Below are positions 44,552 through 55,241 of a DNA stretch of 64,000 nucleotides, piece after piece. This DNA is from Gautieria morchelliformis. Its lineage: Eukaryota; Basidiomycota; Agaricomycetes; Gomphales; Gomphaceae. A program made the position numbers and the translations under genes. Each line of letters begins with the position of its first letter. Within the stretch, counting starts at the first letter, position 1. Location: positions 124,001 through 188,000 of the forward strand of contig WHVA01000048.1 in the NCBI GenBank assembly GCA_015179125.1, given 5' to 3'. Below the pieces are notes generated by a model. It searched no databases and was not told the origin of the DNA. It worked only from the letters and a program-made list of their open reading frames with translations.

Positions 44552-45550
44552 TTAAGAAGGATTGATGGTAGGGGGGCCGTGGATGAGGGCATGGAGAACG
44601 ACAGGGTGCTTGCATATGTACACCTTGAACGTGTCGGAGGACCAGCGGCCCATACCTTGTATGACATTGTCAGGGACGCCATTGAGGGCGAGCGCGGTGG
44701 CGCCGCCGGAACGAAGGGAATGGCCGCCGAAATCGGGACCGAGAATAGCGCGAAGGCGGGAGGTGAACCAGGCAGAGGTGGGGGAGAAACCGGCGGAAGT
44801 GAGCCAAAGCTCGGGGTGGAAAGGGAAACGAGAGTCGCGGGACGATAGGTAGCGGAACATGAGGGGGATCGGGTCAAGAGGAGAAGCGTGTTTGGCTAGG
44901 ACAACGATAGTGCTGCCCTGATAGAATCTGTCAGCTTTGTGATAGGGAAGTAGAAAGGAAAACTGATTGTGCTGGAGAGAGAGGGTGTGGCGCGCGGTGA
45001 TTTTTTTGGAAGAGCGCTTGGCAGGGGAGTTCGAAATGGTCATTTCACCAAGGCGCAGGAGGGCATAGAAACCGGTGAGTAGCATGGAAAGGAACAAGAG
45101 GTCATCGTGTGAGCCAGAATGGTAAGCGCAAAGCAGAGAAGAGAGATGTTCGGTGGATAGAGTGCGCTTTTGACGTGGAGGAGGGCAGGCGCGACGCTTT
45201 TTCAAGCCACTGAGGCAGCGGGCGACCATAGGAGAGTTGCGCGCGGTGCAGACGTCGGGGTAGTGCGGTTGAAGGCAATTGCAGATACCGGAAAAGTAGG
45301 CGGCAACGGAAGATGGCTTGATATGATGTGACAAGAAGGTGACGAAATAGCTAAGCGTGTCAGTGGTGGGTTCGACGGGGAAATTATGAAGTTTGCAAAA
45401 GCTAAGATAGGATTGGAGATGAGAACTATAGGTGTGGACGGTGGAGAGCTCTATGGAGTGGCCAAGAGCGATGGCACGCTCGTGAAAAAGCTTCTCCCGG
45501 GACCAGGCAACCCAAAAGGGTTGCCGGTTCCGCGTTATTGGTTGTAGCAT
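44552..45550 (-). CDS. Tyrosine recombinase of the Ngaro-type element
   Basis: About 332 residues, ATG at 45550, uninterrupted. The N-terminal SAM-like/core-binding part (STVHTYSSHLQSYLSFCK) is followed by the catalytic part with LLRLGEMTIS (first Arg), HSLRSGGATALA (His and Arg of the HxxR box) and MGRWSSDTFKVYI (Trp and nucleophile Tyr). The start overlaps the upstream RT-RNase H stop as TGATG, suggesting stop-restart translation. It would integrate a circular cDNA without making target duplications, as known for the family. Confidence 0.88.
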   Translation of the reverse strand: MLQPITRNRQPFWVAWSREKLFHERAIALGHSIELSTVHTYSSHLQSYLSFCKLHNFPVEPTTDTLSYFVTFLSHHIKPSSVAAYFSGICNCLQPHYPDVCTARNSPMVARCLSGLKKRRACPPPRQKRTLSTEHLSSLLCAYHSGSHDDLLFLSMLLTGFYALLRLGEMTISNSPAKRSSKKITARHTLSLQHNQFSFLLPYHKADRFYQGSTIVVLAKHASPLDPIPLMFRYLSSRDSRFPFHPELWLTSAGFSPTSAWFTSRLRAILGPDFGGHSLRSGGATALALNGVPDNVIQGMGRWSSDTFKVYICKHPVVLHALIHGPPTINPS

Positions 45551-48258
45551 CACTTGGCTGCCCCCATCGCATCCCGAGGGGGTTTAAAAGGGTGAATGCC
45601 CAGGCCAGGATGAATGGCCGAGGTGACGTGGAAAAGTCCACGGGACAACGCATCAGCGACGGCATTGTCGGCGCCAGAGATGTGGAAAACTCTGAGGGAG
45701 GTTGTTTGGGGGAGGAGAAGTCAGATGGCAAACAAGAGGAGGCGGTTGTATTCGTCGTGAGCTTTCAGAGAGTGGAAAATATCGACAGTGTTCATGGAGT
45801 CAGTGTAAACGAGGAGTCGGCGAGGAGGAGGATGAAGGGTGATAGCGAAGGCGAGGGCGGAGACAACTGATAATTCTTCGTAGAAGATGTGAAAAGAGGG
45901 TGGTGGTTGAGGGATGGGAGAAAAGAAAGCTAAGCCAAGGTGAGGAATGTAGAAACCCATGCCAGTGAGGGAAGCATCACAGAAAATGGTCAGATCTGCA
46001 TCTGAGGTACTCCAGGTGACGGAGTCAAGGAGGCATAAACCATTCGATGTCTCAATTGTATCAGCGAGCCAATTTAAGTCGGTGGTGACAGCGCGGTTAA
46101 GATGAAGGGTCGCTTTGGGAATGGATTTTCCAGCAATTTTTGCATATGACAATTGGAGGGCTGGGCGCAGGAGCGGGAAAACATTGAGCGACCAGTTGAT
46201 CCATCCTAAAAGCCGTTGCCAATGTACGAGTGGGTGGCGACGGGAGGCGGATGTGTCAGTGAAGGAGTGAATGGCGGCTACTAAGGTTTCTTTACTGTCA
46301 GTAGGGAATGAAATTGACATGTCGCGGGGGTCAACGTCGAAGCCGATGATGCGCAAAAACTTGCCGAAGGTTTGCTTAGGTTTTTCGTGAGGCAGGCCTA
46401 TTTCATCCCACAACAGGAGGAGAAGAACTTGCTTGGCGGGATAGTGTTCGCCGTACGGCTCGTACAGACAGAGAGAAGGGTCTGGGTCATGCGAGAAGGC
46501 GTCGTCCATGTAATGCAAAAGGTCTTCAATGCCTTTTACGTGGATGGCAATCCACGTGACGAGGCCCATGAACAGGCACCAGATGCGGGCGGCGCTGCGG
46601 GCGCCGAACTCCATGCAGCGGTCGACATGGCGCTGACCATCAATTGTGACGATCTGCCTGATTTGCCACGATGGGTGGATGGGCCAACGTCTATAGGCGC
46701 CAGATACATTGTCCTTGAAAAGCCAAGCAGGGGGTCTATTGTAGCGATCGCGGAAGCTGCGCAAGATCGAACCGAAATCTTGCAAATTGTCAAAACGGAC
46801 GGAAGAGTCATCACGAGCTATCCACAAATTAGGAGCATGAGATCCAGCGCTTAAGTCATTGATGAATCAAAATTTGTCAGAGTGAGGTTTGGGGATCACT
46901 CCAACGGGCGTGCTATACATTCCTGGCAAGAGATCAGTGCCGAAGGAGGGAGAATAGCGATCAGCGCGGATCTCGATGTCGTGCTGCTCTCGCAGGAAAA
47001 CGAGTCCGGCCTCACTGATTTCCCTCTGAGAATAATCAAAGGTAACTGGGGCGGACTCATCAGGAAAGGCCAAAGGCCAAACTCCTTCCCTGAGGCTGCG
47101 ACACACAGAGTCGATCAACGGGCGGTTGGGATGCGACTGAAGGAGGGCTTCAAAACGATCAACACGAATGGGGGTGACGATTCGAAAGAGGTCAGGGTTG
47201 GGAGAGATGGTTTGCTGCGCGGCGGTATCGTTTAGCACTGAAGCCTGCTGCAATTAAAATAGAGCACTCTTGTACTTCTCAGAGCCAATCAGAGTTGCTG
47301 CAATCTTAGACTGTAGCCAAGTCAGTGAGCCAGTACTTCGGTACAAGGCTGTGTTGAAGTCACACTTCAGTTACTCAAGGTATGAGTGGTTTGGGTGAAA
47401 GATGATTGATTGCTTCACTGCTAAAACTGCAGGCTATTTATACTGCATCTATCTAGCTTATGTAACTACTGCCAGGAACCTTGTAGAGGCTTCTACTACT
47501 GTGAAGAACCTTGTGGAAGCTTAGAGAAGCTTCAGGAAAGGTTTGGAAACTATTGGAAGGCTGTGAAAGGTTCTATTGCTATATTGGGTTAAAGTCACAG
47601 CTCTGTGACAGTAAAGCTAAGAGTATGTAAGAAACTCCCACGCTCATGTGATTATCATGTGATGAAGGAAAGTCATGTGACTTCATGCTGGATTGAGGTC
47701 ATGTGACTGTGTCATGTGATTGTCAGGTGACCGTAGATAATCAAGTGACTTTGAGGTCAGGTGATTGTCAGGTGACTGTAGATAATCAGGTGACTTTGAG
47801 GTCAGGTGATTGTCAGGTGACTGTGGATGATCAGGTGACTTTGAGCTGTTTTTGAGGTCATGTGATAGTCATGTGACCGTGGGGGATTCTTAGCTAAACT
47901 ATCAAGAGATTGTTGTATCTTGTGGACCCAATGTGAGTGTAGCATAGAAATATTAATACAACCTTCCTTGAGGACATTTGAAACTAATTAACTACCTAGT
48001 AAATGTTCATAAATAGGTAGCTACTTTGTGGACGATCCCTAACACATGCTCTTTGTCGATCTCAGCGCAGAGGTCGAGGTATCGTTTGTAGGCGGATTCT
48101 CCCGGTTCATCGCCGGGGAGCAGCTTGAATAGAAGCAGGGACGCATCGGCAGTGGTAATTTCTCTGGTTCGCCTTCGTTCGACGATTCGAAGACACTCAG
48201 CGGCGATTCCGGTTGAGGCGGACGAGGTGGAAGCGGATGGTTGAACATTGCTAGCCAT
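45550..48258 (-). pseudogene. gag-RT-RNase H of the Ngaro-type element, interrupted by a solo LTR
   Basis: Starts at ATG 48258 (MASNVQPSASTSSASTGIAA). The gag-like part is cut at 48045 by the LTR and resumes in frame at 47243 (ASVLNDTAAQQ). RT motifs: TPVGVIPKPHSDKF, WLFKDNVSGAYRRW, the catalytic DLLHYMDDAF and the RT thumb. RNase H has LTIFCDASLTGMG, YEELSVVSALAFAI, LLVYTDSMNTV and AVADALSRG. In-frame TGA codons are at 46869-46867 and 45723-45721. The frame ends at 45552-45550. Confidence 0.88.
47249..48044 (-). mobile_element. Solo LTR inside the Ngaro-type ORF
   Basis: 796 bp with minus-strand ends TGTTAGGGATCG and TTTTAATTGCA. Flanks are CCTGC (47244-47248) and CATGC (48045-48049), 4 of 5 identical. 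Omitting it restores the gag-RT frame. It contains a 45-bp tandem repeat with TCAGGTGA motifs (about 2.8 copies, 47722-47846). It differs from all other LTR families in the window. Confidence 0.75.
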
Positions 48259-48746
48259 GAGACACAAGATGTAACCACGTGAAGAACGAGAGACTACCTG
48301 TGCTATGGGGAGCGCTGCGAGCAGTGTGAAAGCTAAATAGGCGGGAGTGGTTCTCCCACTGAGACATGCATGACTGTCCATGACGTGGACGCTGACGCGT
48401 CTAGTGGGACTCGAGCCTAAGCGCGCGGTGAAGCTCAGCGGAACTTCAGTGTGAGTGAGAACGCATGGAACGCTTACTGTTGAGATAGAAAAGCAAGGTG
48501 AGAGAGGTGGAGAAGATTGAGAGTTAGAAGCTCAGCATGGCGCTGCGGGCGAGTCACAGGCGGGCGCAGAATTCGATACTATTTGTGACTCGCTCCGATC
48601 CGATAGCCCCCGTATCCCGTGTAAGCACGCTTCGCTACTTAAACTCCAATTAACCTGTGCATGTGAGGACTTGGTCGTGACTAATTAGTGGCTGAGATGG
48701 ACGGTATGCCGCTCTGGGATGAGCTGTATTTAAATGAAATGAAATG

Positions 48747-48926
48747 TTTAGGACTACAAAAAAAGTTTAGGACTAGGGGGAGGAATCCTAAACGAAGGGT
48801 TTAGGACGGCGTCAGTGGGTTGTACGGCGGAGTTTCAACTCACTTCTCTGTCATCTAATGGCCGGCACGCTGTTCCAGAAGATTTAGGACATCTTATTTA
48901 GGATTTTAGGTCTACGGATAGGCATC
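48747..48926. mobile_element. Palindromic MITE, 5'-deleted copy
   Basis: Matches the right part of 40061-40280, including GGGTTTAGGACGGCG and the terminal TAGGTCTACGGATA. It lies at the same distance upstream of repeat-protein copy 3 as in copy 2, so it was duplicated together with the gene. Confidence 0.65.
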
Positions 48927-49268
48927 ATTTTTGTCTTAGTCTATGGCTTAGCGACCTCACCTTGCCATCGATATTTGCTGCGCTGTAATTTGTATATGCA
49001 TTAATGAAAACCGCATGGACCCACGAGAAGCGAAGCATGGAGGTACGATGGCACATTTTCTTCACCCCTCCAGCGTGCTTCGTATCTTCTTCACCGGTGC
49101 CGGTCGGTGAGCAATAACTCGTGTTCAATGCGTGTTGTTGAAGTCTAGCCATTTACATTAGACATTAGACTCTAAAACCACAGCCCTACCTCTACAAGCC
49201 CTCCCAATCCACGTTTATTTTCTTGACAGTCTTTCAATTCCCGCCTCTAATAAATGCATCGAGTCATA

Positions 49269-51367
49269 ATGCACTCTATCGCTGTCCTATCTGTCGCCTG
49301 CGCCGCTGCCCAAGTGGCCCTTGCCGCTCCTGCACCGTGAGATTACCCTCATAGCTTATATTTCTGACATAATTTTACTCACCCCCGCCCCTCACAGAAT
49401 GGGGCGTCGTGATGCCCCCCCAGCGGAAGCTCCCCCTGCCGAGAGCTCTTCAAGCTCTTCAAGCGGCACCGGCGCTGCAATTGCTGGCGGCGTTGCCTCC
49501 GGCGGAGTAGCGGCAATCTTGAACAAAATTCTCAACGGCCGCGACGTCTCTGAACTTGAGGCGCGAGGTGCTGGCAGTGCTATCGCCGGGGGTGTTGTGT
49601 CGGGTGCTGCAGCCGCAGGCCTTGGCGCCATTCTCAACGGTCTTTTCGGCCCTGAGGAATTGGTTGCTCGTGGCGCAATTCTCACTCCCGATGAGAAGAT
49701 GCAGCTCCTCACTGCCATCGGTAACCAGGTCCAGGGTAACGCCAACCAGAAGCGTGTTGTAGCGGAAGTTCCTTCCTCGGCCCCTCCCTCTCTTCCCTCA
49801 GCACCTCTCTCAGCGCCCTTGGCTCCTTCCCCGACTCCTCCCTCTCTTCCCTCAGCACCTCTCAGCACCCTTGGCTCCTTCCCCGGCTCCTCCCTCTCTT
49901 CCCTCAGCACCTCTCTCAGCACCCTTGGCTCCTTCCCCGGCTCCTCCCTCTCTTCCCTCAGCACCTCTCTCAGCGCCCTTGGCTCCTTCCCCGACTCCTC
50001 CCTCTCTTCCCTCAGCACCTCTCTCAGCACCCTTGGCTCCTTCCCCAGCTCCTCCCTCTCTTCCCTCAGCATCTCTCTCAACGCCCTTGGCTCCTTCCCC
50101 GACTCCTCCCTCTCTTCCCTCAGCGCCTCTCTCAGCGCCCTTGGCTCCTTCCCCGGCTCCTCCCTCTCTTCCCTCAGCACCTCTCTCAGCGCCCTTGGCT
50201 CCTTCCCCGGCTCCTCCCTCTCTTCCCTCAGCACCTCTCTCAGCGCCCTTGGCTCCTTCCCCGACTCCTCCCTCTCTTCCCTCAGCACCTCTCTCAGCAC
50301 CCTTGGCTCCTTCCCCAGCTCCTCCCTCTCTTCCCTCAGCATCTCTCTCAACGCCCTTGGCTCCTTCCCCGACTCCTCCCTCTCTTCCCTCAGCGCCTCT
50401 CTCAGCGCCCTTGGCTCCTTCCCCGGCTCCTCCCTCTCTTCCCTCAGCACCTCTCTCAGCGCCCTTGGCTCCTTCCCCGGCTCCTCCCTCTCTTCCCTCA
50501 GCGCCTCTCTCAGCGCCCTTGGCCCCTTCCCGGGCTCCTCCCTCTCTTCCCTCAGCACCTCTCTCAGCGCCCTTGGCTCCTTCCCCGGTGCCTCCCTCTC
50601 TTCCCTCAGCACCTCTCTCAGCACCCTTGGCTCCTTCCCCGGCTCCTCCCTCTCTTCCCTCAGCGCCTCTCTCAGCGCCCTTGGCTCCTTCCCCGGCTCC
50701 TCCCTCTCTTCCCTCAGCACCTCTCTCAGCGCCCTTGGCCTCTTCCCGGGCTCCTCCCTCTCTTCCCTCAGCACCTCTCTCAGCGCCCTTGGCTCCTTCC
50801 CCGGCGCCTCCCTCTCTTCCCTCAGCACCTCTCTCAGCGCCCCCCTTGGCTCCTTCCCCAGCTCCTCCCTCTCCTCCCTCAGCGCCTCTCTCAGCGCCCC
50901 CCTCGGCTCCTCCTCCCCCCGCCGAGAGCTCTTCAAGCGGCACCTGCGCTGCAATTGCTGGCCGCGATGCCCCCGGCGGAGTATCGGCGAGCTTGAACAA
51001 AATTCTCAACGGCCGTGATGTCTCTGAACTCGAGGCTCGCGGCGCTACAGGAAGTGCCCTCGCCGGGGGCGTTGCGTCGGGTGCTGCAGCCGCAGGCCTT
51101 GGTGCCCTTCTCAACGGTGGCCTCTTGGGCAAGATCTTGCGCCGTGACGAAAGCGCCGATCTTACCCCTGATGAGCAAATGCGGCTCCTTACCGCCATCG
51201 GTAACCACGTCCAGGGTAACACCAACGACAAGCGTGGCGCTGGCAGTGCCATCGCCGGAGGTGTCGCATCCGGTGCCGCGGCTGCTGGCCTTGGAGCGAT
51301 CCTGAACGGGCTCTTCTCTCGTGAGGCCGAGGGCCTCGCAGCCCGCAGCCTGAATGATCTTGACTGA
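49269..51367 (+). CDS. Secreted repeat protein, copy 3, with 54-bp minisatellite
   Basis: Signal peptide as in copy 2 from ATG 49269, the same intron, then MGRRDAPPAEAPPAES and two zipper units in one frame. After NANQKR comes a low-complexity region of about 21 units of 18 residues. The C-terminus returns to zipper units (GRDVSELEAR, ALLNGGLLGKIL) and KR before the last unit, ending at TGA 51365-51367. The frame entering the minisatellite (SAPLSAPLAPSP) is the one that leaves it, but a 2-bp shortening near 49856-49866 shifts the first frame to SLSTLGSFPG. As read, the upstream frame ends at 51018, inside the first zipper unit after the repeats. The TATA element seen in copies 1 and 2 is missing here. 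Possible products: cell-wall or secreted repeat peptide precursor. Confidence 0.7.
49775..50925 (+). repeat. 54-bp minisatellite inside copy 3
   Basis: About 21 tandem units built on CTCAGCACCTCTCTCAGCGC and CCTTGGCTCCTTCCCCGGCT. Variation is mostly A/G at two sites and GGC/GAC/AGC. The coding strand is strongly pyrimidine-rich, so the opposite strand has many G runs. The unit length is a multiple of three, and several frames on both strands stay open along it. Confidence 0.92.
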
Positions 51368-51471
51368 ATTACGAAGACTTCACGTTTATGACATTTGTAG
51401 TAGTAGGCTTTAGGATCTTGACTGAATTACGAAGACTTCACGTTTATGACATTTGTAGTAGTAGGCTTTAA
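51356..51471 (+). repeat. 58-bp tandem duplication around the copy 3 stop
   Basis: The segment GATCTTGACTGAATTACGAA and the following 38 bp occur twice in a row (starts 51356 and 51414). The first copy includes the stop codon. Copy 2 has it once. Confidence 0.85.
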
Positions 51472-52783
51472 AGTCTCTAATACACTGATTTCAGCGAGGG
51501 GTCAACATTGTGGAAGAGATGTCTCTTCTTCTTAAGTTCGTGCAGCGAGGCTCAAGTTTTCAGTTTTACTTGAAAGATTTTTGGGGCATTGAAAAGGTGC
51601 ATCCAATTACTGTAATTCTTCGCCATATTTCGATCACCCATGAACATAACATACATAGAAGCTAACGAATTCCTTGTGCCTTATTCGACTCCGTTGTAAA
51701 ATACAAATACACCTCGGAAAGGAAAAGGAAGCTAGGAAATTAGAAGAAACAGCGGATGGTAATACAAAGTACCTGACGACAGCGCACTGCAGTAAAAAAC
51801 CCAGTGGGAAAAACCATACGTGCTGTGCAGGGATACGAGCGAAGAGGGTGGGCGGGTGGCGCTCAATACATGCAGCATGCAAGGAGTGTGATTCTCCTCT
51901 TTTCACTTCGATGACGATACGTATAGTACTGGTTGCAAGTCAGTAGTGACGGCTATAAGATACCATGTACCAGCTCAGAAGTATCAGACATTCAAAAATA
52001 TAGAGAGAGCCTACCTTCTGCAGGTCGACGATGCTCGATCCTAAGACAATGATGCACTGTAATTATCTTGGTACCATTTAATACAAGTACGTATGAAGTT
52101 AGTACTGGCACTGATATCCCAAATGTGTGAAAAATACGGCCCACGCACGGACTGCCATACCGTATTGAATTCATCATCAAATTAATTGTCGATCGGAGTC
52201 CCCATCATGAGCCGTTTTCCGGGAGGAGCCTGCGGGCCAGCAGGCACTAGGCCGTGCGCACCATCACACCAGGCCGTGCCGGTATATAGCACAGATCGCG
52301 CGATACCGACTCATCTGCAGCTAGCTGCAGCCGTAGGTCATGTTTTAACTCATCGCCGAACGGTGCTTCCGGTGCGTGGCAGCAGAGACAGCTTTTCCGG
52401 CTGCCGAAAAACTCATTATGTAAAGTGGCCCTTTTGCCGGACTCGCCGGGAAACATCCGGTGGGCCTGATCAGTCTTAGGGATATTTCAACTTAGCACCC
52501 CTGCAGCTTGGCCGGCCTGTAGACTCGGGACCACAGTATGCTAAGGCTACGTTGTTAGATAACGACGTAGGCCTACTATACATAGTAGACAGGCTGGTAA
52601 TAGTCTGTCTACCTTGGCTGCCCGGCCGACATCCGTCAGCCATCGATCAAACGGCCGGTGCAAAGATCATTTACTATATCACACAGCTAATCGCCAGTGC
52701 GTAGATGAGTATATCAGGGGTGTCAATAATAAATTACAGTCAACTTATGCAGCCCAACAGAAATAGATTGGTGTCCGGACAAC
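51472..52783. repeat. Intergenic region shared with 42.1-42.96 kb and 26.2-26.64 kb
   Basis: 51472-52390 matches the 3' flank of copy 2. 52250-52640 matches 26215-26640 inverted. From 52640 to the P450 stop no gene is seen. The converging transcripts of copy 3 and the P450 must terminate here. Confidence 0.65.
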
Positions 52784-55241
52784 TCACGCACCTCTCCATG
52801 GAGTGATTTTCAGAGGAAGTTGATTGCCCTTCTCGACTTCGGATTTTAGAACAGGTCGCGTTACGATGCTCGACTTCTTTATAATCTCCGTCGAAGGATC
52901 TGCCAGCTCAAACCTGAACGCCCGGACCAGCGCAAAGAGGAGACATTTGAATTCGACCAGTGCGAACCGATATCCTATGCAGGACCTGCAAAGGCCAAGT
53001 TCAAAAGTTAAACTCGCCATGGAGATGTTAGGAACGTTACCGAGGGCCTCCTAAGAATGTTAATGTACCACTGTATACCCCTGGTACATCAGCTGCCTTT
53101 TCCGAGACTTGTTGCCAGCGCTCAGGTCTAATATAAATGAGTGACGAAGAAATGGATGCACCGAATAACCGACCTAAACTCTTCAGCATCATCTCCCCAG
53201 ATACCCTTGTAAGTGTTCAGCGGGAAGATTGGAATAAAAATGGTGTCTAAGCGTGTGCATGAAAGCGGGACAGCCATCAGTAAGGATAGTTTATGCATGT
53301 CGAGCAATAACGTTACCTCCTTTCTTGACTCTAAGAAGGAACTATCAGTACTGTGGCAATCGCTAGAAAAAGCCGCGTCAACACTCACACTATCTCGTGT
53401 CGCAAGCGGCCCTTCTTGTCCGTGAAGGGGGTCCCCAGAGGCACAACATCGTCCCTTGTCGCGACTCTAGTAGTCGCGCTCACCGGTGCATACAGTCGTA
53501 GAGTCTCGCGTACTACACCGTCCAAGTATGGTAAAGAGTTCAACTCCTCCATGCTGGGAGTATCAGTCGCAAGGCTAAGTAGTTCATCACGAAGTTTGTC
53601 CTGAATAGCCAGGTCACGGCAGAGGCCGTAGAGGCACCAGGCCATGGCCGTGGATGTGGTTTCATTTCCAGCTACGAGGAAGGTCGGAATTTCTATTGAC
53701 AGTATCAATGTCAGGAGCGATAGATTTGGCTGTTAGATATCAACGCACGTGCCAAAACGTCCTCATCTGATAATCTTTGATTTTCGGATAGGTCTGTCGC
53801 CATGTTCGCAGCCATTAAACGGCTAAGGAGATCGCGAGTTGTGATGCTGCTCTTCTCAATCTGTGCCCCTTCAGAGCCATATTTGCCCTGAGCGACAGCC
53901 GCTGCAAGGATAGCTTTCTTCTTTTCATCCACAAGACGCCTGCCGATACGGCTCATGACTTTGCCGGCATTTGCAATACCTCTGCTCTGTGAGGTTGGCT
54001 GGGATTAAGGCGGACAGTGTAAACCGACAATAAAAGTCCTTCCACGTGACGAAACACATACAATGAGCCGGAGTGGTGGAACGAAAGCCCGTAGAAAGTT
54101 GAGAATGGTGAACCTTTGGCTTCCTTGGAAGACGGTCGTGAAGGCACTATTCAACTCGTTCTCTTCTCCATGGGGGTTGAGGGCATTGAACTCGTAGTTG
54201 AAACCTACAAGAAAATATTTAAAAAATGCCTTAATGCGACGAGGCCTTGTAAGCACCTGCAAGTCCAATAATGTCCAATGTAGCTTTACCAAGCCAAGCC
54301 AAAACGTCCGTGCGATACGTCCCACCACCCTCAGCTGCGTGTGTAAGCCAGATATCCCGGAGCTACGCTGTCGTCAGTAGAAGCACAATGTTATAGTCAA
54401 TTGACTTGCCTGCTGAGATTTCTCATGGAAGATAGGCATAAGCTCTCTTATGTAGGATAGAGAGAAGGAAGGGTTCTGAATTTAAATTTTCCTGCGTAAG
54501 ACGGTCATCGACAGGGTGCCAAGTACAGACCATAATGCGTCTCTACAAAGCTTTACATCAACAGAAAACATGGGCTTCAGCAAGCTCAGACTATACCTGA
54601 CGTTTGTGAGAATCGCCTGGCATAAATAAAACACTTTGGATATTTATAATGCAGGTGAATAAAGAGCACGATACCCTCAGCAAACAACACGCCTATTTCG
54701 AGAATAGTTTAGGAGGTTGAAAGTTACGCGAGACACCACAGACCTTCTCCGAGGATCTGAGCTAGACTGGTTCTGACTTCCTCCGGCTTCTGCCAAAGAT
54801 AAGAGTGGTTTAGTACATGGGACAATGCCTTGGAGTCGAAAGTCATGAGTCGATGACGCTGTAAGAAGTAGGTATGAGGTCAGAACAGAGTTTCAAATGA
54901 ATAAGCAGAAATCAAAGCGATGCACACGTTGAGGAGGACTCTGTACGCCTGAAATGGATTCAGCCTCTGCGGAGGGATGGCCTAGCGTGACGACTCGCCA
55001 GGGTGTTACCGTACTCGGTCGCCCATTTCTTATGCAACTCTCCCGTGTCTGCCTTGAATATTTCACGGAAGTTGCCAAACAGAAAGCTTGAACTTTTTGG
55101 CCCAGGGAGGTCGTTAAGGGGGGAAAACATTGGTGCTAGAAGCAGGTTGAGGATCTTGCCCACTCCATAGATGGCCGTTAGAAATGTCGCGCCGACTAGC
55201 AGGGGTTTCAAGAAATCAATGTACTGGGCGTGGAGAGGCAT
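52784..55241 (-). CDS. Cytochrome P450 monooxygenase
   Basis: Start at ATG 55241. The first 35 residues form a membrane anchor ([20 protein letters not shown]), followed by the Pro-rich hinge NDLPGPKS. Reading across about a dozen short introns gives LFAEGDSHKRQ (helix C region), [15 protein letters not shown], the oxygen-binding I helix [12 protein letters not shown], ExxR in [17 protein letters not shown], and the haem loop [19 protein letters not shown] with the Cys thiolate, split by an intron at 53036-52985. It ends at TGA 52786-52784. All P450 landmarks are present and no stop was found, so it is likely functional. It is ER-bound and needs P450 reductase. Substrate unknown. It is convergent with repeat-protein copy 3. 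Two fragments of its 5' end exist at 23031-26215 and 38856-39075. Confidence 0.88.

Larger units (their letters stand above)
43845..48668 (-). mobile_element. Ngaro/DIRS-type tyrosine-recombinase retroelement
   Basis: gag, RT-RNase H and tyrosine recombinase lie in order on the minus strand. The sequences at about 44090-44405 and 48285-48575 are direct repeats (GAGAGACTACCTGTGCTATG ... GGCGGGCGCAGAATTCG), and TAACCTGTGCATGTGAGGAC recurs at 43850 and 48651. Direct rather than inverted repeats fit the split-direct-repeat type (Ngaro). No LTR integrase is present. Exact ends were not resolved. Confidence 0.8.

Noticed and set aside
49775..50925. CRISPR-like direct repeats
   Set aside because: Units are contiguous 54-bp repeats without unique spacers, inside a fungal coding region.
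49392..51252. Two minus-strand ORFs of 520 and 466 codons (REEREEPGKEPRAL-type repeats)
   Set aside because: They are antisense to the 54-bp minisatellite. Periodic sequence without stops opens several frames. No start context, introns or family signal.
53353..53604. Plus-strand ORF across the P450
   Set aside because: Antisense to the I-helix and ExxR exon, which carry clear P450 motifs.
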